Shown: piece after piece, positions 11,813-24,852 of the stretch
How positions within the stretch are numbered: position 1 is the stretch's first letter
How the letters are laid out: each line of letters starts with the position of its first letter
Assembly (NCBI GenBank): GCA_022496805.1
Contig: CM040087.1
Coordinates: forward strand, 11,544,001-11,608,000
DNA: 64,000 nucleotides
Direction: 5' to 3'
Source of the DNA: Pohlia nutans
Lineage: Eukaryota > Streptophyta > Bryopsida > Bryales > Mniaceae
Translations under genes and position numbers: made by a program
The notes under the pieces: model-generated
Database searches by the model: none
What the model saw: only the letters and a program-made list of their open reading frames with translations
What the model was told of the DNA's origin: nothing

Positions 11813-12416
11813 AGGGTAGATGTTGAAGAAGATTAATCGTCGTGGACATTTATGAAGACCGTGTTGGTACAACTTGCAATTTTATTAGATAATTTAAATC
11901 AAATTGGCAACAACATGTACAATTGATCAAACAAGCATATAATCCATTGGATTGATAATACATACAATTCAATTATGTAATGCTTCAATCTTCACTTTTA
12001 AGAACAATTTCTTATACCTTAATCAACATAAATGACAAGTTCCTCACTTCTTGTTATTTCTTTATTTTTCATATACATATATATTTATAGTTCAATCATA
12101 TCACAATCACGCACTTTGACAAATTAATGACAAATACACATTTAAACATCAATAATCATACAAAAATTCTTTTGCAAGATTTAAATCTTCAATCCAAACT
12201 CCATACACTTGGAATTCAATCAAAACTATAAATTTCCACACAATTACTAGGACTCACATTTTTCTTATTGACGTGGTAAAAATGATATATAAAGAAGGCT
12301 AGTCATAACCTTAAGATAAAATGTACAATCTTTCTTCAAAGTTGTTTGAAGTAAAAGGGCGTGTCCAATTTATTTATTTATTATGGTACCCTTTTACTAG
12401 TTAATATCTTGAACTA
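11813..12416. other. AT-rich intergenic sequence, nothing recognised
   Basis: No ORF, RNA gene or clear repeat pair was seen. Confidence 0.5.
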
Positions 12417-13824
12417 CTTACAGTGATGAGCAAAACTGAGTATTGATTTGAAACTTTTCCATTCAAACAACCATATCACGAGCATCAATGGGCAAAGTCC
12501 AAAAGTGAATTTGCAAAAGTTGTAGTGTGCGACATATAACACATTACTACCAAAGTTTAAAGAGAAACTCAATTGTGATTTGAAAGAAAATGAATTTCAA
12601 AGTTAGCCATGTCTAAAACTTGGTTTTGTGCGCAACAAGTTGGAAGTACTTTAAATTTTGTGAATTTTTTCTTATAGCTTCAATAAAACTTTTTGTGCCT
12701 TGGCATGTTGGTATACATCGTTTTAGACTGTTGTACGCAAAAATTGAAGGAAGTTGACATTTATAGAATTTAAAATATCGACAATTTGACAAACATGCAA
12801 ATGATGTTGGTTTTCACGATATTTGAAATTTTTTTTGGATTTGAGAGTTTGGGACTGCATTGGCCATTGTATAGAGAGCATAGGTTGCAATATGACCATT
12901 GTTACATCTTAATACCTTTACATTTGAAATAGTTGTTGAATAGCCAAAGTGTTCAATTTATATATTAGAGTTGTATGATGCAGTTTTTTGGTTTGACTTT
13001 TTTGTACAAAGTCTAGGGTTCATGATGTACATACTCAATTAACCAATTGAAAAACTGGTTGTAAAAACTCACTTGTTGTTTTTGTGTTCAGTATCATCAA
13101 AATATTGTCAATTTTATGAAAGTCAGTGTAATTTCTAGCAGTTTTGAATTTTTTGATGATATGGAAAATAATATGTTTTTTAATTTTGATTTGTAGGATT
13201 GATTATGTGCGTCATAAACTCTAGTTTTCGTACAAAAATCCTAAACCAAAAAACTACATCGTATAGCTCCAATACATAAATTGAACGCATTGGCCTATTC
13301 AACAACTATTTCAAATGTAAAGGTATTAAGATGTAACAATGGTCATATTGCAACCTATGCTCTCTATACAATGGCCAATGCAGTCCCAAACTCTCAAATC
13401 CAAAAAAAATTTCAAATATCGTGAAAACCAACATCATTTGCATGTTTGTCAAATTGTCGATATTTTAAATTCTATAAATGTCAACTTCCTTCAATTTTTG
13501 CGTACAACAGTCTAAAACGATGTATACCAACATGCCAAGGCACAAAAAGTTTTATTGAAGCTATAAGAAAAAATTCACAAAATTTAAAGTACTTCCAACT
13601 TGTAGCGCACAAAACCAAGTTTTAGACATGGCTAACTTTGAAATTCATTTTCTTTCAAATCACAATTGAGTTTCTCTTTAAACTTCGGTAGTAATGTGTT
13701 ATATGTCGCACACTACAACTTTTGCAAATTCACTTTTGGACTTTGCCCATTGATGCTCATGATATGGTTGTTTGAATGGAAAAGTTTCAAATCAATACTC
13801 AGTTTTGTTTGTAAGTGTAAATGT
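12417..13824. repeat. Near-perfect long inverted repeat, arms about 600 bp
   Basis: The left arm (about 12430-13032) is repeated in reverse complement at about 13205-13811 with few mismatches. Example pairs are TGGCATGTTGGTATACATCG near 12701 with its complement near 13520, and ACCATTGTTACATCTTAATA near 12895 with its complement near 13327. The spacer is about 170 bp, at 13033-13204. Neither arm carries an open frame with a recognisable domain. A transcript would fold into a hairpin with hundreds of paired bases, as in foldback elements, long-TIR MULE derivatives or siRNA-producing loci. I could not fix a target duplication. Confidence 0.93.
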
Positions 13825-15641
13825 GAAGCTTAAAGCTTATCTTTTAGGTTTTAAAAAGGTTTTAAGACCTTTAATACTATAACTTAGAAACAACACCCCC
13901 AGCCATAAAAGTAGCTCCATAGTTATAAATATTTTGAAAACCAAATAATATGATCAATATTACATATTGGTTGCAAAGAATCAAGATATTAATCCATAAA
14001 AGATTGAGCCTATTATTCACATTTTTTTTGAAAAACTGCCATTTTTAATGTGTTGAGAAAAAATATCAAAATAATAAAATTCAAATATATATAATTTTAT
14101 TACATCACTATAAAAATTTATGTATGAAATTTCAAGCCCAATGCTTTTATGCATTGAATTTTATAGCAATCACAGTAATAAAAACAATTATTTTATACAA
14201 CTCGCTTTGCAAGATCTTTGGAGAGAATTTGGAACTGTGCAACTTTGAAAGTTTTGACGATTGCATATATAGTCTTGTTTATCAAGTATTCACTATACAT
14301 AAAATCACATATAATTGTGTATGCATTTAAAAATTCATTCACTCCATTATTAATGATACTCTTTGAATAAAAATATATAAACATAATAAGAATGTTGAGT
14401 GAGTATACCCTCATATATTTTGGGACCTTGTTTTATTTTAATTATTTCTTTTGCTTTTTTGTACCTTTTTAGCATAAGTGGCTTCCTATATTTGCATTCT
14501 CAAATATATATACAAAACTAACGCACATTGAACCCTTCAGAGTCATATTAGTTACTTCAATTCTGTGCTAATTTTCAATAATTATTGAGGTGTCAAAATA
14601 CTCAAAATCATCTTGTACTGACATGATGCCAATCATGGCAATTACATTCATGAGATTTCAATTTTTTTTAAACCCTCATATTTTGAAGGAATCTAAATTT
14701 TGAAGGTGAATACAAAAATTGGAGGACATGATTAACAACAAATAATTCAAAAAGAAATGCCAAAACTATTTGGAATGTTTTTTTCAAGATTTTTTTCTAC
14801 TCCTAAAATAAATCTTGACAAACATTCACAAACATTCCATCTATCTTATTTTCATAAAATATTAATTATTCAGCAAAAATGTGCCAATCTACAATACAAA
14901 GTTTTGTGTCAATAGTACAAACATTTCTTCTTCTTAATTACCCGTAAAGAACCACAACTACATCTCTCTCCAAACACTCCAAAGTATCCCTTTCCGTAAA
15001 AAGACAAATAGTTTTTGATCTAAAGCCTTTTAGACCAATCCAACCGTAGGATATTTCAACCAGCTTGAGTTTATTACAACTTAGAAAATTTCAACCGTTC
15101 ACAGTTCTTCAGCAGTAAAAATGTAAGCTTCAAAGTTGGTTGCATTTTTTTTGGCTTGTTGCCCAAGTTTGAAATTTTCTGAAAATGCCCAAAATGCAAA
15201 GTTTAGTTTCAGATTTGGTGAAATGAATTCGGCAATTGTGTATATAGGGGTGTTAGTTCATTGGGTGCAAAAATTTAGATGCATGGATCATTGTCTGAAT
15301 TTTTTTGGAGTTGCCCGCAATTAGGTTTTTCACCTTTGCATGATTGTATCTTTTGATCTATACATCATCTAAATGCACAAATTACCATCCCATCTTTGTT
15401 ACTAAAGAGTAAAAGCACCAAAATAATCTCAATAATTGAGGATCAATACTCATTCCATACTGAACTGACCGAACTTGGAAAATCAGCCTTGGTTTTTTAG
15501 GGGTTATAGAAAATAAACCAAAAAAGTAAAATACCATGATTTTGAACTAGGATTTTTCAAGATAGTCATTTTTAGTGCATTGATAAAAACAATTTAAGAA
15601 GATTTTTTAACTTTCAATTTTACTGAGATCATGTATTAGAA
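13825..15641. other. AT-rich intergenic sequence, nothing recognised
   Basis: No coding region is supported. Short open frames (14124-14330 on +, 14193-14414 on -) overlap each other and lack motifs. No tRNA or strong repeat was seen. Confidence 0.5.
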
Positions 15642-15941
15642 TACGGTTGGTTGTCCTATTACCAACCACTGCCCCAAAACCAATCATCCTAATTTCTAAA
15701 TTTTCAAAGGGAAGATGTACGTCATTTGTACATTAGAGCATGTGATCGGTTTTGGGTCACAGGTTACTTTCCACTTTGGAATTTTGTATAAAATTGACAA
15801 ATGCGAATTAAATGTTGCAAATTTTTGCAATCCTCATCAAAGCCTATTTCAAATGTGGTCATAATTTTTTTTTTCGAATTTAGGACTGCCAAAGATAAGC
15901 CAAATTGCTTAAGTTGGTGGTTATAGGACAATCGACCTTAA
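15642..15941. mobile_element. MITE-like element with imperfect TIRs
   Basis: The left end, GGTTGGTTGTCCTATTACCA, is matched by the reverse complement of the right end (GGTCGATTGTCCTATAACCA). The imperfect TIRs extend over about 28 bp and the unit is about 300 bp. An inner part (ATTTGTACATTAGAG, then ATCGGTTTTGG) recurs near 26819-26850, so it belongs to a dispersed family. It is non-coding. Confidence 0.6.
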
Positions 15942-17764
15942 CATCAAATGTGTGGCAAAAAAATTCAACCCATTTTACTTCATGGATCTCAAGATATTAA
16001 CAATCAAAACGAGATGATTTTATTTGCAGTTTGACCAACAAAGAATTCACCCCCTCTAATAGCCCCGTACTTGAAGCTACCCTTTGAATTTTGCGCTCAG
16101 TAACTTTAGAGCCCGTTGTCTGATTCAAAAATAAAAATTTACAAAGCTTATACAAGTCTTTAGTAAATATTTCAAAACGATCCATTCAAAATTGACTTCA
16201 GAGGACCCTATCCGGGTATCCAAATTCTCAATAAATTCAATATTTGAAAGTTGTTGTCATTTATTGTGGCCCAAGATATCCTAAAGAAATTTATATGCCA
16301 TTTTATTCTAGTTTTATTTTAATTTTTAATAAGCACGATAATTTAAAATACAAGATCTTCTTTTATGTTGATTTAAAGCTTGTAAAACTACAAACATGCA
16401 CACCTCGTCTTGGAATGCTTTCCAATGGTATTAATGTCTCTCCTTCTTACCCTATGAAAATGGTCTCTCTATCTCAGCTTATGAAGAAAACCATTATGAA
16501 ATACTATTACAAGGAATATTTTGGAATTCATGTATAAATGAAAGTTGTAGATTTTTAATTTTAGAATCCATCCATATGTTTAAATATACTAATGCTATCA
16601 TCAATATTTTTATATAAGTTTTGAAAGTTAAAATCAAAATTTCCTTTTAAATTTTATTACAAAAAAAATGTTAACAAATTTTGAGTAAACTATAATGGAA
16701 TGGATTTAGAAACGCGACACTCTTGTCATGGTGATTTTTTGAATTTCATGTTTTTCTTTTCTTTTCTTTTTTTGCACATACTATTTATTTTCGTAATCTA
16801 AAATATGAAAAAAGAAATTTCAAACAATGACTTCACTTCTCTTCACACTACGAGTGACGAAGTGAAAAGCCATGAAATTAAATAAGATGTGAAAAGGTTA
16901 GAATACTTCACATAATGGTTTTTGAGGGTGGAATGAAACAAGTCATGGAAAACCCATTCAAGAATGTGAGGCTAGTTTACATCATAGAAAACCTTGCCCT
17001 ACATTGTCAGTTTGTAGCTCATTGATAACTTACAAAATCTACGAGTGTTAAAAAGTCACAGGTAGAACCTATAGTCGTCAATACTAGTTTAAATAAATAA
17101 AACTTAGCACTTGTCAAATATGTACATGAAGACAAACTAAAAATGGTCTTGAGCGACACATGAGGTGGTGAGAAGGTAATGATTAAAGTCATTCATGGTG
17201 GCATATGAGGTGGTGAGAAGGTAATGGTTAATTCTAAATGGAAGTCGTTGGTCTACCCATGCTAACACGGAGAACATGCTTTTCACCTCACAACATTCTA
17301 AATAAACCTAGAGAAGAATAGATGATCCACCTTCTTTTTGCCCAACAATCTATATAAATCTAAACAATAAATCTTCAGACTCACAAAACTTTTTTTTTTT
17401 TTTTTTTGACGCAAACAAATTGTTTTCCGCAACCTGCGGCTAGGGTTTTCCAGTAAAGTAGAGAAACAATTTCACACATGGAAATCAAATCGACAACCAC
17501 GCCAATCGGTTTGAGTACCTTTCCACCATCACCTTGATAGTTTAGGGTTATCCCGGACCGGGTCTATGAGTGGAACAATTTGAAAATTCACAATATGTGC
17601 ATGGCTTCACTAAATTAATTTTTTTACTAAAATTTCGACAACTTACAACAACAATATTCTTTTTCTTGTAAAAAGTACCTCCATGTATGCTGCATTGTTG
17701 ACGGTAACAGGTGTTTCCACCTTGACAGCAAAAAATAAAAAACTCCAATCAGTTTTAAAAAAAA
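15942..17764. other. Intergenic sequence, nothing firmly recognised
   Basis: Contains a short direct duplication of GAGGTGGTGAGAAGGTAATG (about 17162 and 17209) and a T-run at about 17392-17407. The open frame 16244-16537 on the + strand has no recognisable domain and poor codon character. Confidence 0.5.
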
Positions 17765-18853
17765 GTTAAAGAAAAATATATAATCCCACTGTAAGTGATA
17801 CCACTGTCAGTGGCTCCTGGGAGATTCCAAAGAGAGAGTACTAACATTAGGCGATTAATCTACTACAGTGGATGATCCTGGAATCTACGAAGCGCCAGGG
17901 TTGAATCTACCACTGTAGCACCAGAGTGTACCCAGGGGGGAAATTGAATCGGGCCGGAATCTACCACTGTAGAGAATGAGAGATCCGGTGGCCCTTCTCG
18001 CAACCCTCAAAAGGCTGCGCGCCGGGCGCTCTTGGCCGACGCCTGGAGCCACTTTGTGACGAATATGATCGCCATAGAGCGGCCACAATAGCAGCGCAGA
18101 TCGTGAGGGGACAGGCCCTTCTGTAGACCATGCACAGAAGCTTGACCCCTGTCCGTTTATAGCGCTCAAATGGTCATGAGGATCTCGGGCGGCATCTCTC
18201 GCATCTCATCTGATCAATGGTGGAGCTTTGATCGAAAAACAAAAGGGGCTTTGATCAGGCAGTTCTCGAGAGCCAGTTGACCCGTGACGGGTGCCGCTAC
18301 TTTTGGTAGACCTCGAAAAGGTGGGAGAATGATCATTGAAAGGCCTGAGTGTCGTTGGACCTGTGCTGTGGATGCTATTGTTAGTGATCCACGAAATGCT
18401 GGATATTCCTTGTGAATCTGCGACGGTGGTCATCATGATTATATCTCAAGCCAAACTCCCGAGATGGATCTTTCATTGCTGATAATTAAGTCACTGAGAA
18501 TATTCAAATCTGACATTCCGCATTTCGACTTCGAGGCACCTCCTTCTGGTGTGTTAACTTTCATTGCCCTGGAGCCGAGTAGCTTTCCAGCTCGTGCTCG
18601 GGTAGTCATGAAATTGGCACAGATCTATACTAGTGTTTAGAGCTTTGGGGTACTTGACAGTCTTTGGGGAGCTTTGGATAATCGGAATTGAAGAGATGAG
18701 ACGGCGTGAAAGTGTTTGACTGGAGGAGATTCCTGACTAGGACAATGTATGCATGTTGCAGTGGTGTGTGCAGATGAATTCGTAGCAATGGCGTGATTTT
18801 GAGGTGCGAGGAGGGATTGTTACAGGTGGGAGAGGGTGTTGCTGAACGCCACG
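17765..18853 (+). promoter_or_regulatory. Upstream region of the phosphate transporter gene
   Basis: This is the presumed promoter and 5' UTR of the + strand transporter starting at 18854. The motif CCACTGTA/TACAGTGG recurs at about 17788, 17801, 17866, 17911 and 17961, and GAATCTACCACTGTAG occurs twice exactly (17906, 17956), so part is a local repeat. TTGTTACAG just before 18826 could be the acceptor of a 5' UTR intron. I cannot point to a convincing TATA box or a P1BS (phosphate-starvation) element. Confidence 0.4.
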
Positions 18854-21167
18854 ATGGGGGGCTCGGCAGAAGTGTTGGGAGCGCTGGACAAAGCCAAGAC
18901 GCAATGGTACCATTTCACGACCATCGTGATTGCGGGGATGGGGTTCTTCACGGACGCGTACGACCTGTTCGTGATCGCCACCGTGACGAGGTTGATGGGG
19001 CGGCTGTACTACACGGACTACTCAGCGGTCGGGGGGAAGCCGGGCGTGCTGCCGGCGAATGTGGCCGCGGCGGTGAACGGCGTGGCGCTGTGCGGGACGC
19101 TCGTCGGGCAGCTGCTGTTCGGGTGGCTGGGCGACAAGCTGGGGCGCAAAAAGGTCTACGGGTGGACGCTCCTGCTCATGATCATCACCTCCATCGCATC
19201 CTCCATGTCGTTCGGGCAATCCGCCAAGGCGGTGATGACCACGCTCTGCTTCTTCCGCTTCTGGCTGGGCGTGGGAATTGGCGGAGATTACCCGCTCAGC
19301 GCCACCATCATGAGCGAGTACGCGAATCAGAAGACGCGCGGCGCGTTCATCGCGGCCGTGTTCGCCATGCAGGGCGTGGGCATCCTCGGCGGCGCCACCA
19401 TGTCCATCATCGTGAGCAGCGCGTTCCGGAACGCGCTCCACAGCCCCACGTTTCTCATGGACCCCGTCGCGTCGTGCCCTCCTGAAGCGGATTACGTGTG
19501 GCGCATCGTGCTCGCGGCCGGCGCCTTCCCCGCCGCCATGACGTTCTATTACCGCATGAAGATGCCGGAGACCGCAAGGTACACTGCGTTGGTGGCGAAG
19601 AATAACAAGCAGGCCGCTCTCGACATGGGCCGCGTCTTGCAGGTCGACTTCACCGGCGCCATCGACCTCACCCAAACCGGCGAACCCATCGGTCAGTTCC
19701 CTCACATTCCTTCAACCCTAAAAATCATGCCTCTTTATACCCAAGTTCCAATGACCCATTTCTTGCCAACTTTCACTTCCTTTGGTGCAATCAATACTCA
19801 AACATCTTTAAGGTAGGAGCACCCAATTCTGACAAAGTACCCAATGCCGATAAGTTCTCGACATGGTAGTCATCTTAGAATGTAAATCCAGGTAGACCAT
19901 AGATAGCTTATCATTTTGGTCAACAAACAATAAGAGCTCTATGATGTGCTTAGATTTGTGTTCTAAAATGATTACCTTGTGTAAAAATTATCGGCATTGG
20001 GTACATTGTCAGAATCGGGTGCTCCTACCTTAATCTCACTTTGAATGTACAGTGCTACAGTCAATGATAGTTGGTGGCAAGTGTGCATAATATCCTAGAA
20101 TGTCATTTTACAGAAAGTCATAATAATAAAGAGATTTAAGTGTCAAGAAAATTTGAAGATGCTGAATTAGGTTTCCATTTAGGCTGGATACAAATTCTAC
20201 TTGATGGACGTCAAAACTCCCAGAAATGCTGCAATGTAGGAATTTTGAAGGATGTTGGAGAATATGGGGCCAGCGCTTTTTTTCAACCTAATTTGGTAGT
20301 CTACAGTTTCTGACATGGGCTTTGTTGCGTACATTGACAACAGGTCGGCCGGAGTATGGATTATTCTCGCGCCAGTTTGTGAAGAAGCACGGCGTGCAGC
20401 TGCTGGGATGCGCGAGCACATGGTTTCTGTTGGACATTGCGTTCTACAGCCAGAACCTGTTCCAGAAGGACATCTTCACGTCGATCGGCTGGCTGCGCGC
20501 GCCCATCAAGATGTCCGCCCTGGAGGAGGTCTACCAGATTTCGCGAGCGCAAGCGTTGATCGCGCTCGTGTCCACGGTGCCGGGCTACTGGGCCACGGTG
20601 GCGCTCGTGGACGTGATCGGGCGCTGGGTGATCCAAATGATCGGCTTCTTCTTCATGACCATGTTCATGCTGATTCTCACCATGCAGTACTACACGCTCC
20701 GCGGCGACCGCTGCACCGACGACCCCACGGAGTTCTGCAACGGCAACCACACGGCGTTTCTCACGCTGTACTCGCTCACTTTCTTCTTCGCCAACTTCGG
20801 CCCCAACGTGACGACCTTCATCATCCCCGCCGAGCTTTTCCCCGCGAGACTACGCTCCACTTGCCATGGGATCTCCGCTGCGTCGGGGAAAGCTGGCGCT
20901 ATCGTCGGCGCGTTCGGATTCTTGTACGCCGCGCAGAGCCAGAAACAGGGCCAGCAAGACAAAGGCTACCCGACCGGCATCGGCGTCAAAAACTCGTTCC
21001 TGTTGCTGACGGTGATCAACGCCGCGGGCTTCTTCTGCACATTTCTGGTTCCTGAAACGAATGGCCGGTCTCTGGAAGATCTCTCCGGTGAAAACGCGGA
21101 CCCCCTGGAGCAAGAAGCCGCCTACAGTGCCGCACCCTACAGGGTAAAGCCGCCCTGCAATTTCTAG
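18854..21167 (+). CDS. PHT1-family high-affinity phosphate/H+ symporter
   Basis: Two exons, 18854-19691 and 20344-21167, encode 553 residues; the intron splits a Gly codon (G|GT) with GT-AG borders. The protein belongs to the plant PHT1 (PHS, major facilitator) family and should import inorganic phosphate with protons across the plasma membrane. The family signature [13 protein letters not shown] starts at residue 143. AKTQWYHF and [12 protein letters not shown] mark the N-terminus and first membrane segment, LGRKKVYG the loop after TM2, and FFFANFGPN and [18 protein letters not shown] the C-terminal half. The ATG at 18854 gives [18 protein letters not shown], as expected; the frame is open a little further up but only through a GTG. 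Length is typical. A TTAA-flanked MITE lies in the intron. GC-rich third positions contrast with the flanks. Function is by family homology, with very high confidence in the family. Confidence 0.97.
19812..20029. mobile_element. TTAA-flanked MITE inside the PHT1 intron
   Basis: A 218 bp unit with nearly perfect inverted ends of about 42 bp starting GGTAGGAGCACCC, flanked by TTAA at 19808-19811 and 20030-20033. The only clear mismatches between the arms are an A/G and an A/T. It lies wholly inside the intron of the phosphate transporter and does not touch the splice sites. The GGTAGGA start is shared with the element at 30716-31123. Confidence 0.85.
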
Positions 21168-21494
21168 GCCTGCAACCCCCAATTTTTTGGTTCATTTTTT
21201 CAAATTCTTTGGCAAATCTTCTGCCGCTGAACGGGTGTAAACTACTCTGCCTCAATGCAGGCTATGTGAACATTATGGAGAAGCGGAAATTCATGCTTGA
21301 AATGATCCACCATGGAGGAATGATGTTAGATTGCAGTACTAGAATGATTCAGAGTCCTGCAAGTGCGTCGATCGGTAAATTTTTTACCTCCAATCATTAC
21401 TTAGCTTCTCTTCTTGTACATTGACTCGTATAAAATAAAATTTTATTGACAGTGAGCCTACTTGAAAATACATCTCATACAGCATTGCCTTTCG

Positions 21495-24400
21495 CTAATT
21501 GTTTTCGGGTCGGCCACTGGGCCAGGTTCTGTTCTTCACTGGCTGCAAGATTTGCTCCACTTGCTGCAGAAGTGCTTCGTCAATGTGTGCCAATCCCTGC
21601 TCCATCTCCATGACTGTTTTTACATTCTCGCGCACCTGAAGAAAATGCATAGATCTCAAGTTAGTATCCATCAGCAAAATGTGGTGCCCAAGCTGGTTAT
21701 TAGTCATAGCCCTCTCCTGCAAACTAAATCATAACTGAAAGTTACAACTGCAATGCGCCATGTGACGATTGTGTAAATGCAACATAAGGAGTATCAAATT
21801 TGATAGTTTACCTCTTGTACTGAGGTCATGCCAACCAAGGTGGTGGGAATACTAGGATTCCGAAGCGTATACTGCAGTGCGAGGTGTCGAATGCTCTTGC
21901 CTTGTGATTTGCATACCTCTGTTGCTTGTGCACACGCCGCCTGCACAAACACATACATGCCAATTTTGTCTCTATTATACTAAAGGAATACTGAGGCTCT
22001 ACAGATGACTCATTGGTCTTGGCAACTTCGAAACTCAAAATCAGTATTAAGGGCCGCTTCACACTATGGCCGAAGGTGGAGAGGCTGTCGATTTTCCACC
22101 AATCAAATTGCAAGAAACCATGGATTCGGCCTCTCGACCCTTCACACTAGAGGTCAAAGTTCAACAGCCATCGCTCTCCAAAATGCTTAAGTGGCAGTAC
22201 TTTTGACCAAGGTGACGGCCTCTCGAAAGAAAGTTTGGGTCGGATGGGAATGGAAACCCAAACTATGGTCGAGAGACCGTCGATTTCTTTTCATAAAAAA
22301 TGAAAACTATATTCTATTTCCTATTTTCAGTAGATTTCTTTCGACTCTCAACAAAGTTTGGACTCTCAATCCCACGGCCTCTTGACTTGGACGGCCACAG
22401 TGTGAAGCGGCCCTAAAAAACCTTTAGAGTTTCCAGTTGTGTGTAGTACCTTGAGCTCTGGAGGAGCCAGGTGCCACTCTGGCCACCCCTTTCCAGACAA
22501 AAGGCCCAAGGCGAAGGGGGCGGCGCTGATTAAACCCACGCCCTTCTCTTCCAAGTAGGACAACATCTCTAGCAAGGATGTATCGTTGAGGCAATGGTGG
22601 CAGTATGACAGAATCACGTCCACCGTTCCCTTTGGAACTCTGTCCAACACATATCTGTGCACCACAGAACAATCAACAATATCACTTGAGCAATATTCAA
22701 AACGTACTGAAACCCTAAAATTCAAGGCAGGGCCACACAAGTCTCAGAACATTCTATAGCAGTTGTACGAGCTCTATCACTCTTCTTTCTACTTTTTCAC
22801 TGTAGATGGCAATTAAAAAAGACATCCCTAAAGGACTGAGAAGCCTCGTTTTTTTTGTAGTTTTGGGTGGGTCCTATTTAGACTTCCTTTCGTTTTAAAT
22901 TTATTCATTTCGTGACCAATACATGCAATGTTTTTCACTGATTCCGGTGATATAAAATTATCTCCCCTTTCAATTATATTTTGCACAGTATGATTCATTG
23001 AATGTCATTTTAAAAACATAAATCTTTGGCCCTTTCAGACTTGCATTCAAGAAGAGAGAGAGAGGGAATGCACATGACACTTGTAGAAAATTAATCTCAT
23101 TGGAATTGGGGAGAACAAAAATAACATTTTATTGCTTTGGAATAAAATAACTCGTGTAAGAATAAATAGGCTCCTGGCATGTTGTGGAGAGTAGAACTGG
23201 AATGTTAGCTCGCATCTGACACCCTTTCTCTCCAATTACCCAACCCGATTTTATCTATCTGGCAATCTGTCACCAAAACACAAAAATCATGGTGTTCATG
23301 AATCATTTGAAAAGAAGCAAACGCACCTGAAAATCTTGAGAGGCAGGCCACTCAGTCCAATGTGCCGAACTTTGCCCGTCTCCTTGAGCTTTTGCAGTGC
23401 AGGCAACGTTTCGTGTACGATCTGATGAAATGAGGCATGCCATTGTATCAAGCAGGGAAGAGGATCATATCATGAGCAAGCTAGTGTAGGGTAGGGTAGG
23501 GTGGAGTAGAATAGTACACTAGTAGCAGAACTGTCGTTTTTCATTCCCCACTTTGTGGAAACAGTGACCAGTGATGGAATATTGTGCCTAGATTTCTGTC
23601 TTCTTGTGACCAAAACCACTCACCAGCAACGACGCAACCCATGTGCATGGCGCGGTTTCATTCATTTTTCATTTATAGTAAGTGAAAAACGACACATTTC
23701 CTACTAGTGGTACCTGATCAAGTGAAACGAATTCAACGTCGTGGCACAGAATGATGTCCAAGTAGTCGAGGTTGAGGCGTGCCAAGCTCTCGTCCACGCT
23801 GCGCGTCACCCGCTCCGCGCTGAAATCGAAGTCTTCGTAGCCATATCGTCCGCACTTGGTGGAAATCACGTAGCTTTCACGAGGGACGGGCATCGTCTTG
23901 ATCGCTTTCCCAAGAATTTTCTCTGCCAATGTGTTGCCATAATACCTAGCACCATGTTTCCACTTCTTACTTTAGCCCCATTTTCATGTACTTTGAAATT
24001 TTGTTTCTTATAACTTTTAATGATTCTCCAGGAAGACAAAATCCCTTATAATAATTTAGGGTTTTCAAGAACTCCAACGCCATAACATTAGTAACCCCTT
24101 GGGCTCTCGTGTACTAAAATTCAACAAATATGTTGTCTACTCAAATACACAACATGAGAAGAGGAAAAGTAATTCGTAAGTACTATAAACATCAAAATCA
24201 AAATCTGCAACATATGACTTGAAATTAGCTACGGGAGAATATATAAACTCATTGGACTTCCTCATTCATTCTTCGCCCATGAGTCTCCATTGACTGATGG
24301 TTAAAATTGGACACGGTGCATAGAACTCCGCACAGGTTAGAAGGTCAAAAGTAGCACAAAAAGACCGGGGACCTAATTGGCTTAACCAGGAGATATTTTT

Positions 24401-24852
24401 TCTTATCGAAGCGAAGTGGAACATGTTTTTGGAAGAATTGGACACTGTGGACGCAACTTGATGACTCCCGACACTAGCAAATGGCTCCGTGTATCTCAAC
24501 ACGTGATGCGGGCGGGTTGAGATATGACACACACCATGAGAGATGGCCAAGCTTGTAAGACAAAATGGAACCAACTCATCCTTGATTATAAACGTATTGC
24601 TGATCAAGTTAGAAAGTCAAAACACTCCTGCACAATCCGAATGGAAGGGAAGGGAGAATCGTACGGGGAGACGTCGAAGAGGTTGACGCCCAAGCGCGCA
24701 GCTTCGTGAATAGCGGCGATGGCGTCGTCCTCTTGCACAATTTGGCCATACAAATTGCCCAGCGGCGAGCCTCCGAAGCTGAGAGCCGACACCTTCAGGC
24801 CCGTAGCGCCCAGCTCCCTCCTCGCCACCAACCCTGCGCCCATTGTCTCCAT
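21495..24852 (-). CDS. L-galactose dehydrogenase (aldo-keto reductase)
   Basis: Six exons on the - strand (24665-24852, 23714-23945, 23327-23421, 22450-22654, 21812-21940, 21495-21635) join with intact GT-AG borders into 329 residues. The enzyme oxidises L-galactose to L-galactono-1,4-lactone with NAD+, in the cytosol, in the Smirnoff-Wheeler ascorbate pathway. It has the aldo-keto reductase barrel: LGATGLKVSALSFGGSPLG near the start, catalytic Asp60 (LFDVSP), Tyr65 (YYGNT), Lys93 (STKCGRY) and His131 (LCHDVEF). It also has GTVDVILSYCHHCLND and the C-terminal PVKNRTWPSG typical of plant L-GalDH. Length fits the family (about 320). The second ATG (24843) is an alternative start. Intron 4 hosts a MITE. 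Its stop lies about 330 bp from that of the convergent phosphate transporter. A general aldo-keto reductase is the fallback, but the pattern favours L-GalDH. Confidence 0.95.
22051..22413. mobile_element. PIF/Harbinger-type MITE in L-GalDH intron 4
   Basis: The terminal inverted repeats GGGCCGCTTCACACTATGGC (left) and GGGCCGCTTCACACTGTGGC (right, reverse complement) bracket 363 bp. TAA occurs directly outside both ends (22048-22050, 22414-22416). A TWA duplication and a GGGCC start are typical of PIF/Harbinger (Tourist-like) MITEs. It lies between exon 5 and exon 4 of the gene and leaves their splice sites intact. Confidence 0.88.

Noticed and set aside
18836..18853. GTG at 18836 as the transporter start
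   Set aside because: Eukaryotic start should be ATG; the ATG at 18854 gives the expected N-terminal length.
19022..19705. 227-codon open frame on the - strand
   Set aside because: Opposite-strand shadow of the GC-rich first exon of the phosphate transporter; Arg/His/Gly/Ala-rich with no domain. The + strand shadow at 18793-19485 is rejected for the same reason.
20315..21055. 246-codon + strand frame overlapping the second PHT1 exon
   Set aside because: Frame-shifted shadow; the true frame continues the transporter with all family motifs.
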